Below, piece by piece: positions 1 through 5,335 of a stretch of 5,335 nucleotides of DNA (within the stretch, counting starts at the first letter, position 1; each line of letters starts with the position of its first letter). The position numbers were made by a program, and so were the translations under genes. Below the pieces are notes generated by a model that saw nothing but the letters and a program-made list of their open reading frames with translations, had not been told where the DNA came from and searched no databases. This DNA comes from an uncultured Lachnospira sp. (GTDB lineage Bacteria > Bacillota > Clostridia > Lachnospirales > Lachnospiraceae): the NCBI GenBank assembly GCA_947169835.1, contig CAMVRH010000070.1:1-5335 (forward strand), in the 5' to 3' direction.

Positions 1-1
1 A

Positions 2-442
2 GAAGAGTTTTATAATGATGATAACTGCAGAGTAAATGCTGTTTCAAACTTCGTTGAAACTAAGCCTTATGGACCAGTAGAGCAGGACAACTTCTTAAAC
101 GGCTGTGTAGAGATTGAAACTTTGTATTCTGCTAGAGAATTACTAGATAGAATTCATGAGATAGAAAATGATAACGATCGCACAAGAGAAGTTCACTGGG
201 GACCAAGAACACTTGATATAGATATCGTGTTCTTTGGCGAGGAAGTGATAGATGAGCCTGATCTTAAGGTTCCGCATATCGAGATGCATAAGCGTGCGTT
301 TGTGCTAGAACCTTTGAATCAGATAGCGCCAAATGCTGTTCATCCTTTATTTGGAAAGTCGGTTGGTCAGCTAAGAGACGAGTGCGATGACGATACAGTA
401 AGTAAATGCGCGGGTTGCGGTGGATGCCCTGCAAATAAATAA
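2..442 (+). CDS. folK: 2-amino-4-hydroxy-6-hydroxymethyldihydropteridine diphosphokinase (HPPK), 3' part only
   Basis: HPPK transfers pyrophosphate from ATP to 6-hydroxymethyl-7,8-dihydropterin, the cytosolic step before dihydropteroate synthase in folate synthesis. The frame is open from the left edge, with 146 codons visible before TAA. The usual N-terminal strand with its GSN-GD motif, about 20-25 residues, lies outside the window. Visible family motifs (numbered from the first visible codon) are the pterin-site stretch with Q28 and FLN at 31-33, then R60-x-R62 and W66-GPR. After these come the Mg-binding pair D72/D74 in TLDID and the VPH-R segment with H92 and R98. The HPPK fold should end near residue 125. 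It is followed by an acidic, Cys-rich tail (C128, C136, C139, C142) that is not part of the canonical enzyme. In Clostridia folK is often fused to folB, but an upstream fusion cannot be seen here. pheA follows after 15 bases, so co-transcription is likely. The family call is very secure. Confidence 0.95.
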   Translation, partial: EEFYNDDNCRVNAVSNFVETKPYGPVEQDNFLNGCVEIETLYSARELLDRIHEIENDNDRTREVHWGPRTLDIDIVFFGEEVIDEPDLKVPHIEMHKRAFVLEPLNQIAPNAVHPLFGKSVGQLRDECDDDTVSKCAGCGGCPANK

Positions 443-457
443 TAGTTGGTAGAAATT

Positions 458-1585
458 ATGGATGATTTATTAAAGTATAGAAATAGAATAGATGAGATTG
501 ATGATGAGATAGTTAAACTCTTTTTAGAACGCATCGATATTTCAAAAGATGTGGCTGACTATAAGATCAAAAATGGAAAGCCAGTTCTAGATAGAGAAAG
601 AGAACTATCGAAGTTAGAGACTCTAAAGAGCAAAGCCCCTGAGAAGTTTGAGGCTTTAGGTATTGCTGAGTTGTTTGAGCAGATCATGGCAATGTCTAGA
701 AAGTATCAATACATTAAGATGGGCGAAGTTGGAAAGCTAGATGACTTTGGATTTGAGATAGTGGATGAGATTCCAAAGACAAATGTTAAAGTGGCATACC
801 AAGGAATTCCAGGTGCTTATTCTCAACAAGCGGCTAGCGAGTACTTTGGCGATGGCGCAGAGTATGTGCACGTTACTACATTTAGAGAGGCTGTTGAGAC
901 AGTAAAAAACGGAGAGGCAGATTATGCGGTTCTTCCTTTTGAAAATTCATCAGCTGGTATAGTGGCAGACGTTTATGATTTGCTAGTGGAATACGACACT
1001 TACATTATGGATACTTTTGATATAAAGATTAAGCATTGCTTGTGCGGTATTAAGGGTTCAACCATCGATGATATAAAAGAGATTTACTCACATCCTCAGG
1101 CATTTATGCAGAGCAATGAGTTTATAGAAGAGCACGGCTTTAGCAAGATTAATCTTGCAAACACAGCCATCAGTGCTAGATATATTTCGGAGCAGACTGA
1201 TAAATCAAGAGGTTGTATTTGTAGCGAGAATGCTGCAGAGATTTATGGCCTAGAGATTCTAGAAAAGAATATTAACTTTACGGCAAAGAACACCACAAAG
1301 TTTATTATTATCAGCAATAAGAAAGTGGCTAGAAAAGATGCCGGGCTTATCTGTATTAGTTTTGAGATGCCTCACGAGAGTGGAACACTTTACCAGATGC
1401 TATCTCATATCATTTATAACAATTTGAATATGACAAGCATCCAGTCGCGTCCTATCCCGGACAAAAAGTGGGAGTATAGGTTCTATGTAGAGTTTGAGGG
1501 TAAAATAACTGATAAGGATGTTATGAACGCACTTAGCGGAATAGTAGGAGAAGCGCTAAATGCAAAGATATTAGGAAACTACTAA
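458..1585 (+). CDS. pheA: Bifunctional chorismate mutase / prephenate dehydratase (P-protein)
   Basis: This cytosolic enzyme converts chorismate to prephenate and then phenylpyruvate, committing flux to phenylalanine. It has 375 aa from ATG at 458, a normal length for the fused form. Residues 1-88 are an AroQ chorismate mutase domain with the expected active-site set R8, R25, K36, D45, R48, E49 and Q84. Residues 110-290 are the prephenate dehydratase domain, starting VKVAYQGIPGAYS and containing PFENSSAG and YSHPQAF. Its catalytic-threonine motif reads NTTKF where the family usually has TRF. Residues 295-375 are an ACT domain for phenylalanine feedback, with GTLY in the GALV position and QSRP in the ESRP position. 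A TTG at 446 would add four residues but has no ribosome-binding site, so the ATG is preferred. Its own site is weak (GGTAGA, 448-453), which suggests translational coupling to folK 15 bases upstream. Downstream is a strong hairpin terminator. Confidence 0.96.
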   Translation: MDDLLKYRNRIDEIDDEIVKLFLERIDISKDVADYKIKNGKPVLDRERELSKLETLKSKAPEKFEALGIAELFEQIMAMSRKYQYIKMGEVGKLDDFGFEIVDEIPKTNVKVAYQGIPGAYSQQAASEYFGDGAEYVHVTTFREAVETVKNGEADYAVLPFENSSAGIVADVYDLLVEYDTYIMDTFDIKIKHCLCGIKGSTIDDIKEIYSHPQAFMQSNEFIEEHGFSKINLANTAISARYISEQTDKSRGCICSENAAEIYGLEILEKNINFTAKNTTKFIIISNKKVARKDAGLICISFEMPHESGTLYQMLSHIIYNNLNMTSIQSRPIPDKKWEYRFYVEFEGKITDKDVMNALSGIVGEALNAKILGNY

Positions 1586-1613
1586 AAAAGAGGATTCATT
1601 TGAATCCTCTTTT
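1586..1613. terminator. Bidirectional intrinsic terminator between convergent genes
   Basis: GAGGATTC (1590-1597) pairs perfectly with GAATCCTC (1602-1609) around a four-base loop. The stem is flanked by AAAA on the left (1586-1589) and TTTT on the right (1610-1613). The plus-strand transcript therefore ends in a U tract after pheA, and the minus-strand transcript ends in a U tract after the hydrolase gene. The whole element fits in the 29-base gap between the two stop codons, so both genes share it. Confidence 0.9.
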
Positions 1614-1614
1614 A

Positions 1615-2532
1615 TTATTCTATATCATCTAAAGTATCTTTATCTCTTAATGGCCCTTTGACTTTCAAGTATTTGACTATGTCGTCAAAGACCTCTTTAT
1701 TTCTAGGCTCTTGGAATATCTCATGTCTCATATCTTCATAAAGTCTGTAGACAACATTTCTAAATCTTCTATGTCTTATGAAATTAACAGACTTTTTAAA
1801 TGCTGTATCATTTACTCTACATGGATCTTCAGCGCCCGAGGCAAACATTATAGGAAGCTCTAGTTCTTTAAATCTCCAACCTTGCTTGCTATAAACTGAA
1901 CTCATTAGATTAAATAAAGTAAGATATCCATTTATTGTGAAGTAGAAACCACATCTTGGATCTGCATTATATTCATCCACCACATCTCTATCTGAGCAAA
2001 GCCATGCGTTTAAGATTCCTTCTTTCTTAAAGGCTCTCTCAAACGGTCCGAAAACCAACTTTGTAATAAGTGGACTTCTATATTTCTCGCCCTTAAAGAA
2101 CTTAATAACTTTGGCTAAGAACTTGCCAGCGCCCACTCCAGGCTTCATAGCTGGAAGGCCAGATAGCACAAGAGCATCTATATTCCTAGAACGCTTCTTT
2201 ATAAACGACAAAGCGATTAGTGAACCCATGCTGTGTCCAAGCAAAATCAAAGGTAACTTTGGAAATTCACGTCTTAAATACATAGTGAAGTTTTCCACAT
2301 CATCAGTTAGCCCTTTATATCCGTCCTCGCCAAAGAAACCGTAGTCATCTTCAGTCAAGACGTTTTCACCGTGGCCTCTAAGGTCTGTGATAGCACAGAT
2401 AAAACCGCGCTTACTAAACTCTTTCATAGTGTCTTCGTAGCGCCCTTTGTGCTCGCACATTCCGTGGATTATCTCTATAACACCAATAGGCTCTGTGCCT
2501 TCTGGTGGGTATGTAATCATACTACCTTTCAT
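1615..2532 (-). CDS. Alpha/beta hydrolase, monoacylglycerol lipase / lysophospholipase-like (serine aminopeptidase S33 / Hydrolase_4 type)
   Basis: This is a predicted cytosolic serine hydrolase of 305 aa. No signal peptide or membrane segment is seen. Features of the lysophospholipase/monoglyceride lipase group are the oxyanion-region HGMCEH (23-28), DLRGHG (50-55) and the nucleophile elbow GHSMG with Ser101. A cap region (about 125-215) includes NADPRCGF, which matches the DP-CGF element common in this group. Asp236 (GAEDP) and His270 (MRHE) complete the triad. The likely substrates are monoacylglycerols or lysophospholipids, but acyl-ester specificity cannot be read from sequence and other esterase roles remain possible. 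The start is ATG (complement of 2530-2532), because AAGGAG lies six bases upstream of it. An upstream in-frame TTG (2584-2586) falls inside the -35 box of the promoter. The gene is a single transcription unit, convergent with pheA and divergent from the potassium operon. Confidence 0.92.
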   Translation of the reverse strand: MKGSMITYPPEGTEPIGVIEIIHGMCEHKGRYEDTMKEFSKRGFICAITDLRGHGENVLTEDDYGFFGEDGYKGLTDDVENFTMYLRREFPKLPLILLGHSMGSLIALSFIKKRSRNIDALVLSGLPAMKPGVGAGKFLAKVIKFFKGEKYRSPLITKLVFGPFERAFKKEGILNAWLCSDRDVVDEYNADPRCGFYFTINGYLTLFNLMSSVYSKQGWRFKELELPIMFASGAEDPCRVNDTAFKKSVNFIRHRRFRNVVYRLYEDMRHEIFQEPRNKEVFDDIVKYLKVKGPLRDKDTLDDIE

Positions 2533-2538
2533 AATAAT

Positions 2539-2544
2539 CTCCTT
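2539..2544 (-). promoter_or_regulatory. Ribosome-binding site deciding the hydrolase start
   Basis: On the minus strand this reads AAGGAG, six bases before the ATG at 2532-2530. It fixes the start 18 codons inside the longest possible open frame. Confidence 0.88.
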
Positions 2545-2557
2545 ATTTTCAATAGAA

Positions 2558-2586
2558 ATTATATCAGTTTTAAGAAGAATAGGCAA
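2558..2586 (-). promoter_or_regulatory. Sigma-A type promoter with extended -10 for the hydrolase gene
   Basis: Read on the minus strand, TTGCCT (2586-2581, four of six matches to TTGACA) is separated by exactly 17 bases from a perfect TATAAT (2563-2558). TGA directly precedes TATAAT, giving an extended -10 (TGnTATAAT). The start of transcription would fall near 2551, leaving a short leader of roughly 20 bases that contains the AAGGAG site. Confidence 0.75.
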
Positions 2587-2647
2587 AAGAATTGCGTGAG
2601 TAAATAAAAATTAGTGAAAAAGTGTGTTTTTTTAGGTCCAAAAGTAT

Positions 2648-2653
2648 TATAAT
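2648..2653 (+). promoter_or_regulatory. Probable -10 box of the trkH-trkA operon
   Basis: A perfect TATAAT lies 26 bases before the trkH start, which would give a leader of about 20 bases. At 16-18 bases upstream there is only GT/T-rich sequence (around 2624-2631), so no good -35 box is present and there is no TGn extension. This suggests a weak or activator-dependent promoter. The intergenic region holds the two divergent promoters and no recognisable riboswitch. Confidence 0.5.
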
Positions 2654-2666
2654 CTTTGTTGAGACT

Positions 2667-2672
2667 AGGGAG
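2667..2672 (+). promoter_or_regulatory. Ribosome-binding site supporting a TTG start for trkH
   Basis: AGGGAG sits seven bases before TTG at 2680-2682. No ATG or GTG lies at a suitable distance, and the first in-frame ATG falls inside the first membrane segment. Upstream in-frame TTG codons at 2656 and 2659 have no such site. Confidence 0.8.
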
Positions 2673-2679
2673 AAGAACA

Positions 2680-4005
2680 TTGGCGGGTTTTAATAAAAAA
2701 ATCAATTCATTTCAGATTATTTTGATGGGATTTATAGCAGTAGTGCTAGTAGGATCCCTGTTATTAATGTTGCCAATTTCTTCTAGAACAGGCCAGGTAA
2801 CACACTTTAAGGATGCTTCCTTTACAGCGGTCTCCGCAGTTTGTGTTACAGGACTGGTAGTAAAAGATACTGCCACATATTGGTCTGAATTCGGACAAGC
2901 TATCATTCTTATACTAATTCAGATAGGTGGATTAGGAGTAGTCAGTGTTGCAGCTATTTTTGCGATGCTAACTGGAAAGAATATTAACCTTAAAACTAGA
3001 AGTTTGATGCAAGATGCGATATCCGCGCCAAAGGTTGGCGGAATAGTAAGAATTACCAAATTTATCGTAATACTTACTATTTGTTTAGAGACAGTAGGTG
3101 CACTTGTAATGATGCCAACGTTCTGTAAGGACTTTGGAGCGAGAGGTGTTTGGATGTCTTTCTTCCATTCGATTTCTGCTTTTTGTAATGCAGGCTTTGA
3201 CATTATGGGTAGCGAGAAAGCTCAGTTCGTTTCTCTTACACAGTATGCGGCAAACCCAGTTATAAATATCACGGTAATGGTTCTTATTGTGGTAGGTGGT
3301 ATCGGATTCTTGGTACTACACGATATTAAAGATAATAAATTACATTTCAGTAAATATTCATTGCACACAAAGATAGTGTTAGTTACTACAGCCATTCTAA
3401 TACTAGTTCCAGCCATTATACTATTCCTTAGACAGTATAATGATTTGCCAATGACAAAGAGAGTTTTGGCATCGTTTTTCCAATCAATCACACCTAGAAC
3501 GGCTGGTTTTAACACTATGGATATGACAAAACTTACTGACGGAAGTAAAGTTACTACAACTATGCTAATGTTGGTTGGTGGATCTCCAGGATCTACAGCG
3601 GGTGGTATGAAAACTGTCACTATCGCTATTTTGTTAGTTAATACATATTGCGTAATACAAAGACGTGGTGAGGCAGAAATTTTTAAGAGAAGAATAGAGG
3701 GTTATGCTTTAAGAACTGCATCAGCTTTATTTTTCTATTATATAGGTATGTTTGCTGTATGTAGTGCTATTATAAGTGCAATAGAAAAACTCCCAATAAC
3801 ACAGTGTATGTTTGAGACAGCATCTGCGTTGGGAACTGTAGGATTAACTTTGGGTATTACACCAAGTTTAAGTGTGGCATCTCGCGCAATACTAATGATG
3901 TTGATGTTCTTAGGAAGAGTGGGAGGATTAACCATAATCTTTGCCGCCATATCAAAATCAGGTGTTAATTCAAAGTTGCCTAAAGAAGATGTAATTGTAG
4001 GATAA
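2680..4005 (+). CDS. trkH: TrkH/KtrB-family potassium uptake protein, membrane translocation subunit
   Basis: This integral membrane subunit conducts K+ (possibly with Na+ coupling) into the cell. It has 441 aa, close to KtrB and shorter than enterobacterial TrkH. The four membrane-pore-membrane repeats typical of the SKT superfamily are visible through their pore loops: SAVCVTGL (G58), SAFCNAGF (G172), TPRTAGFN (G276) and SALGTVGLTLG (G388). The Gly-rich segment GGSPGSTAGGMKT (300-312) matches the family's intramembrane gating loop region in the third repeat. R413 in GRVGG corresponds to the conserved arginine of the last pore-lining helix. The start is TTG at 2680, chosen because AGGGAG lies seven bases upstream and the product then begins with a short polar stretch before membrane segment 1 (about 11-31). 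The stop codon overlaps the ribosome-binding site of the RCK partner gene, which marks them as an operon. Size and partner type favour KtrB-like naming, and the family assignment is firm. Confidence 0.95.
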   Translation: MAGFNKKINSFQIILMGFIAVVLVGSLLLMLPISSRTGQVTHFKDASFTAVSAVCVTGLVVKDTATYWSEFGQAIILILIQIGGLGVVSVAAIFAMLTGKNINLKTRSLMQDAISAPKVGGIVRITKFIVILTICLETVGALVMMPTFCKDFGARGVWMSFFHSISAFCNAGFDIMGSEKAQFVSLTQYAANPVINITVMVLIVVGGIGFLVLHDIKDNKLHFSKYSLHTKIVLVTTAILILVPAIILFLRQYNDLPMTKRVLASFFQSITPRTAGFNTMDMTKLTDGSKVTTTMLMLVGGSPGSTAGGMKTVTIAILLVNTYCVIQRRGEAEIFKRRIEGYALRTASALFFYYIGMFAVCSAIISAIEKLPITQCMFETASALGTVGLTLGITPSLSVASRAILMMLMFLGRVGGLTIIFAAISKSGVNSKLPKEDVIVG

Positions 4006-4009
4006 GGAG
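4004..4009 (+). promoter_or_regulatory. Ribosome-binding site of trkA overlapping the trkH stop codon
   Basis: AAGGAG includes the last two bases of the trkH TAA and lies five bases before the trkA ATG. Ribosomes ending trkH cover this site, so coupled translation of the two subunits is likely. Confidence 0.8.
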
Positions 4010-4014
4010 AAGAA

Positions 4015-4662
4015 ATGAAAACATTTTTATTATTAGGTTTGGGCCGACTTGGTTCAAAGTTAGCGAAGGAATTAAGTGAAACAGGACATGAGGTAATGGT
4101 TGTTGACAGAAACGAAGAAAGAGTCAACAAAGTTATGCCATATGTTACTAGTGCACAGATTGGAAATGCCATAGATCCAGACTTTTTGGAGGGCTTGGGT
4201 ATAAAGAATTTTGATGCCTGCTTTGTTACAATGCATACAGATTTTCAAAACTCTTTAGAGGCTACATATCAGCTAAAAGAACTAGGTGCAAAGATAGTAG
4301 TATCTAGAGCAGAGAGTGATACCCATGAGAAGTTCTTGCTAAAGAATGGTGCAGATAGAGTTATTTACCCTGAAAAGCAAGTGGCTAAGTGGACTGCTGT
4401 CAGATATATATCAGAAAATATTGGTAACTTTATGGAATTAGACGATGAGCATTCTATTCTAGAAGTAGAAATAAGAGATGAGTGGATTGGTAAGAGAATG
4501 GATGAAATCCATATCCGTAAAAAATACGATATCAATGTTTTGGCAGTCAAGAAAGGTGACCAAATGAATATGAAAATTGGCCCTGATACAGTATTTGAAG
4601 AGGGCGATTTGCTAGTAGTTCTTGGCTCAATCAAAAAAATCAAAAAATGTTTTAAATACTAA
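4015..4662 (+). CDS. trkA: TrkA/KtrA-family potassium channel gating subunit (RCK protein)
   Basis: This cytosolic regulatory subunit should form an octameric ring under the TrkH/KtrB dimer and control opening through bound nucleotide. It has 215 aa: one RCK_N (TrkA_N) Rossmann lobe at about 1-125 and one RCK_C (TrkA_C) lobe at about 140-215. This is the single-unit KtrA layout, not the duplicated enterobacterial TrkA. The dinucleotide motif is GLGRLG (8-13), with the acidic end of strand 2 at D31 in VVDRN. E120 in YPEK aligns, without gaps in between by eye, with the divalent-cation-binding E125 of Bacillus subtilis KtrA. RCK_C domains of Firmicute KtrA proteins bind cyclic di-AMP. Whether this one does is inference, since contact residues could not be checked structurally. 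The gene starts nine bases after trkH with a good AAGGAG site. No clear terminator follows. Confidence 0.95.
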   Translation: MKTFLLLGLGRLGSKLAKELSETGHEVMVVDRNEERVNKVMPYVTSAQIGNAIDPDFLEGLGIKNFDACFVTMHTDFQNSLEATYQLKELGAKIVVSRAESDTHEKFLLKNGADRVIYPEKQVAKWTAVRYISENIGNFMELDDEHSILEVEIRDEWIGKRMDEIHIRKKYDINVLAVKKGDQMNMKIGPDTVFEEGDLLVVLGSIKKIKKCFKY

Positions 4663-4674
4663 TAAAAAGTTCTT

Positions 4675-4688
4675 TATAATGTTATAAT
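4675..4688 (+). promoter_or_regulatory. Tandem -10-like boxes upstream of the GH13 gene
   Basis: Two TATAAT hexamers (4675-4680 and 4683-4688) lie in the 68-base gap after trkA. Neither has a good -35 box; for the first the best 17-base partner is TTAAAT (4652-4657), inside the end of trkA. The gap is A+T-rich, so chance matches are possible. A promoter here is nevertheless likely, because the next gene is functionally unrelated to trkA. Confidence 0.4.
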
Positions 4689-4730
4689 AATAAGTGGCGT
4701 TTTATGTAGTGTATAACGAAAGGAACGACT

Positions 4731-5335
4731 ATGAGTAAATTTGAAGTGTCAAAGGGAAACCCGTTAACACTTGGTGCTACAGTGTGCTGTGGCGCTGTTA
4801 ATTTTGCGTTTGCGCCAGACGGCGGCAAAGAAGTAGAACTATTGCTTTACAAGAAAGGTGGCAATAGAGTTTCAAAGCGCATTCCTTTTGAAGAGAAAAT
4901 GGGAAATGTCTTTTGCATGAATGTCAAAGGCATTGATATAAATGAATATGATTATAACTTTAGCGTAGATGGCAAGGTAGTAACTGACCCTTACGCAAAG
5001 GCTACTGTTGGCAAGAAAGAGTGGGGCGCTGCTCCAAAGCTTGTTAAAGGTGCCTTTGTAGCAGACGATTTCGACTGGAAGGGTGATAAGAAACTAAACA
5101 TTCCATTTGACGAGACTATTATGTATCGCATGCATGTTCGTGGTTTTACCAAGTCAAAGACTTCAAAAGTTAAGAACAAAGGTACATACCTTGGAATTAT
5201 TGAAAAGATTCCACACTTGAAAGATCTTGGAATCAACTTGGTTGAACTTATGCCTGCGTATGATTTCAACGAGAAAGAAGTAAAAGAATCTACATCTATG
5301 GTTACAAGCAAATCCATTACTAACCCAACGCTTAA
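4731..5335 (+). CDS. GH13 glycogen debranching / pullulanase-like enzyme, 5' part only
   Basis: This is the first 201 codons of a glycoside hydrolase family 13 enzyme that runs off the right edge. It probably cleaves alpha-1,6 branches of glycogen or starch. No signal peptide is seen, so it is likely cytosolic. Residues 9-100 look like an N-terminal CBM48/isoamylase-N beta-sandwich: GNPLTLGAT then VNFAFAP at the start, and VVTDPYAKA (83-91) at its end. The catalytic barrel begins near 130 with YRMHVRGFT (132-140), and LGINLVELMPAYDF (166-179) matches the first conserved barrel strand of GlgX/TreX/pullulanase relatives. The catalytic Asp, Glu and Asp lie beyond the window, so activity cannot be confirmed. 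AAAGGA (4719-4724) lies six bases before the ATG. Glycine and arginine codons differ from the neighbours (GGC in 8 of 18, CGN in 3 of 4). A glgX-type debrancher is most likely, with pullulanase or another GH13 subfamily possible. Confidence 0.88.
   Translation, partial: MSKFEVSKGNPLTLGATVCCGAVNFAFAPDGGKEVELLLYKKGGNRVSKRIPFEEKMGNVFCMNVKGIDINEYDYNFSVDGKVVTDPYAKATVGKKEWGAAPKLVKGAFVADDFDWKGDKKLNIPFDETIMYRMHVRGFTKSKTSKVKNKGTYLGIIEKIPHLKDLGINLVELMPAYDFNEKEVKESTSMVTSKSITNPTL

Noticed and set aside
446..457. TTG at 446 as an earlier pheA start
   Set aside because: It has no ribosome-binding site upstream and adds only four residues before an ATG that already precedes the first helix of the mutase domain.
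2616..2633. A-run/T-run hairpin (AAAAA-GTGTG-TTTTT) as a terminator or attenuator before trkH
   Set aside because: The stem would be only A-T pairs and the site lies upstream of the probable -10 box, so it is more likely a promoter-associated A/T tract.
3222..4172. Long minus-strand open frames (3222-3620 and 3738-4172) opposite trkH and the start of trkA
   Set aside because: They lie wholly antisense to well-supported genes, have low-complexity Ile/Thr/Pro/Ser-rich products typical of antisense of membrane-protein genes, and match no family I recognise.
4675..4688. TTATAA-TG-TTATAA as an operator or terminator hairpin
   Set aside because: It is an A+T-only repeat that equally reads as two overlapping -10-like boxes, and it lacks the stability expected of a terminator.
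4706..4724. Possible catabolite-repression (cre) operator before the GH13 gene, around TGTATAACG
   Set aside because: There are five bases between TG and CG where the cre consensus needs four, and the right half lacks the expected match.
4991..5317. Minus-strand 108-codon open frame opposite the GH13 gene
   Set aside because: It is antisense to a coding frame with clear GH13 motifs, and its product has no recognisable domain.
1..5335. Mobile element, CRISPR array, toxin-antitoxin pair, defence system or prophage segment
   Set aside because: No transposase or integrase motifs, repeat-spacer arrays, small gene pairs or phage-type genes were seen. All but short gaps are occupied by recognisable housekeeping families.

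Overview
The window looks like ordinary chromosome from a low-GC, anaerobic-type Firmicute, most likely a Clostridia member near Lachnospiraceae. The reasons are the A+T-rich sequence, the heavy use of AGA for arginine, GGAG-type ribosome-binding sites, one TTG start, a fused chorismate mutase-prephenate dehydratase next to folK, and a KtrAB-sized potassium system. The taxon is inferred from gene style and was not tested by a search.

From left to right there are five genes. (1) The 3' part of folK (2-442, +), for folate biosynthesis, ends in an unexpected cysteine-rich tail. (2) pheA (458-1585, +), the bifunctional P-protein of phenylalanine synthesis with an ACT regulatory domain, follows after 15 bases and is probably in the same transcript. 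A hairpin at 1586-1613 lies between convergent genes and can terminate both. (3) A monoglyceride-lipase/lysophospholipase-like alpha/beta hydrolase lies on the minus strand (1615-2532) with a clear extended -10 promoter. (4) A divergent operon on the plus strand encodes the K+ translocating subunit (trkH/ktrB type, 2680-4005, TTG start) and its RCK gating subunit (trkA/ktrA type, 4015-4662). (5) The 5' part of a GH13 glycogen-debranching/pullulanase-like gene (4731-5335, +) runs off the right edge.

The two potassium genes together encode one transporter: a membrane pore with four P-loops and a cytosolic nucleotide-binding ring. folK and pheA both concern chorismate-related or aromatic/folate metabolism and are tightly packed. 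The hydrolase and the GH13 gene appear to be independent units.

I found no mobile element, CRISPR array, tRNA, rRNA, riboswitch or phage signal. I also see no convincing undescribed system. The points most worth checking are the CxxCxxC tail on FolK, two substitutions in conserved PheA motifs, and the shift in codon use in the GH13 gene.
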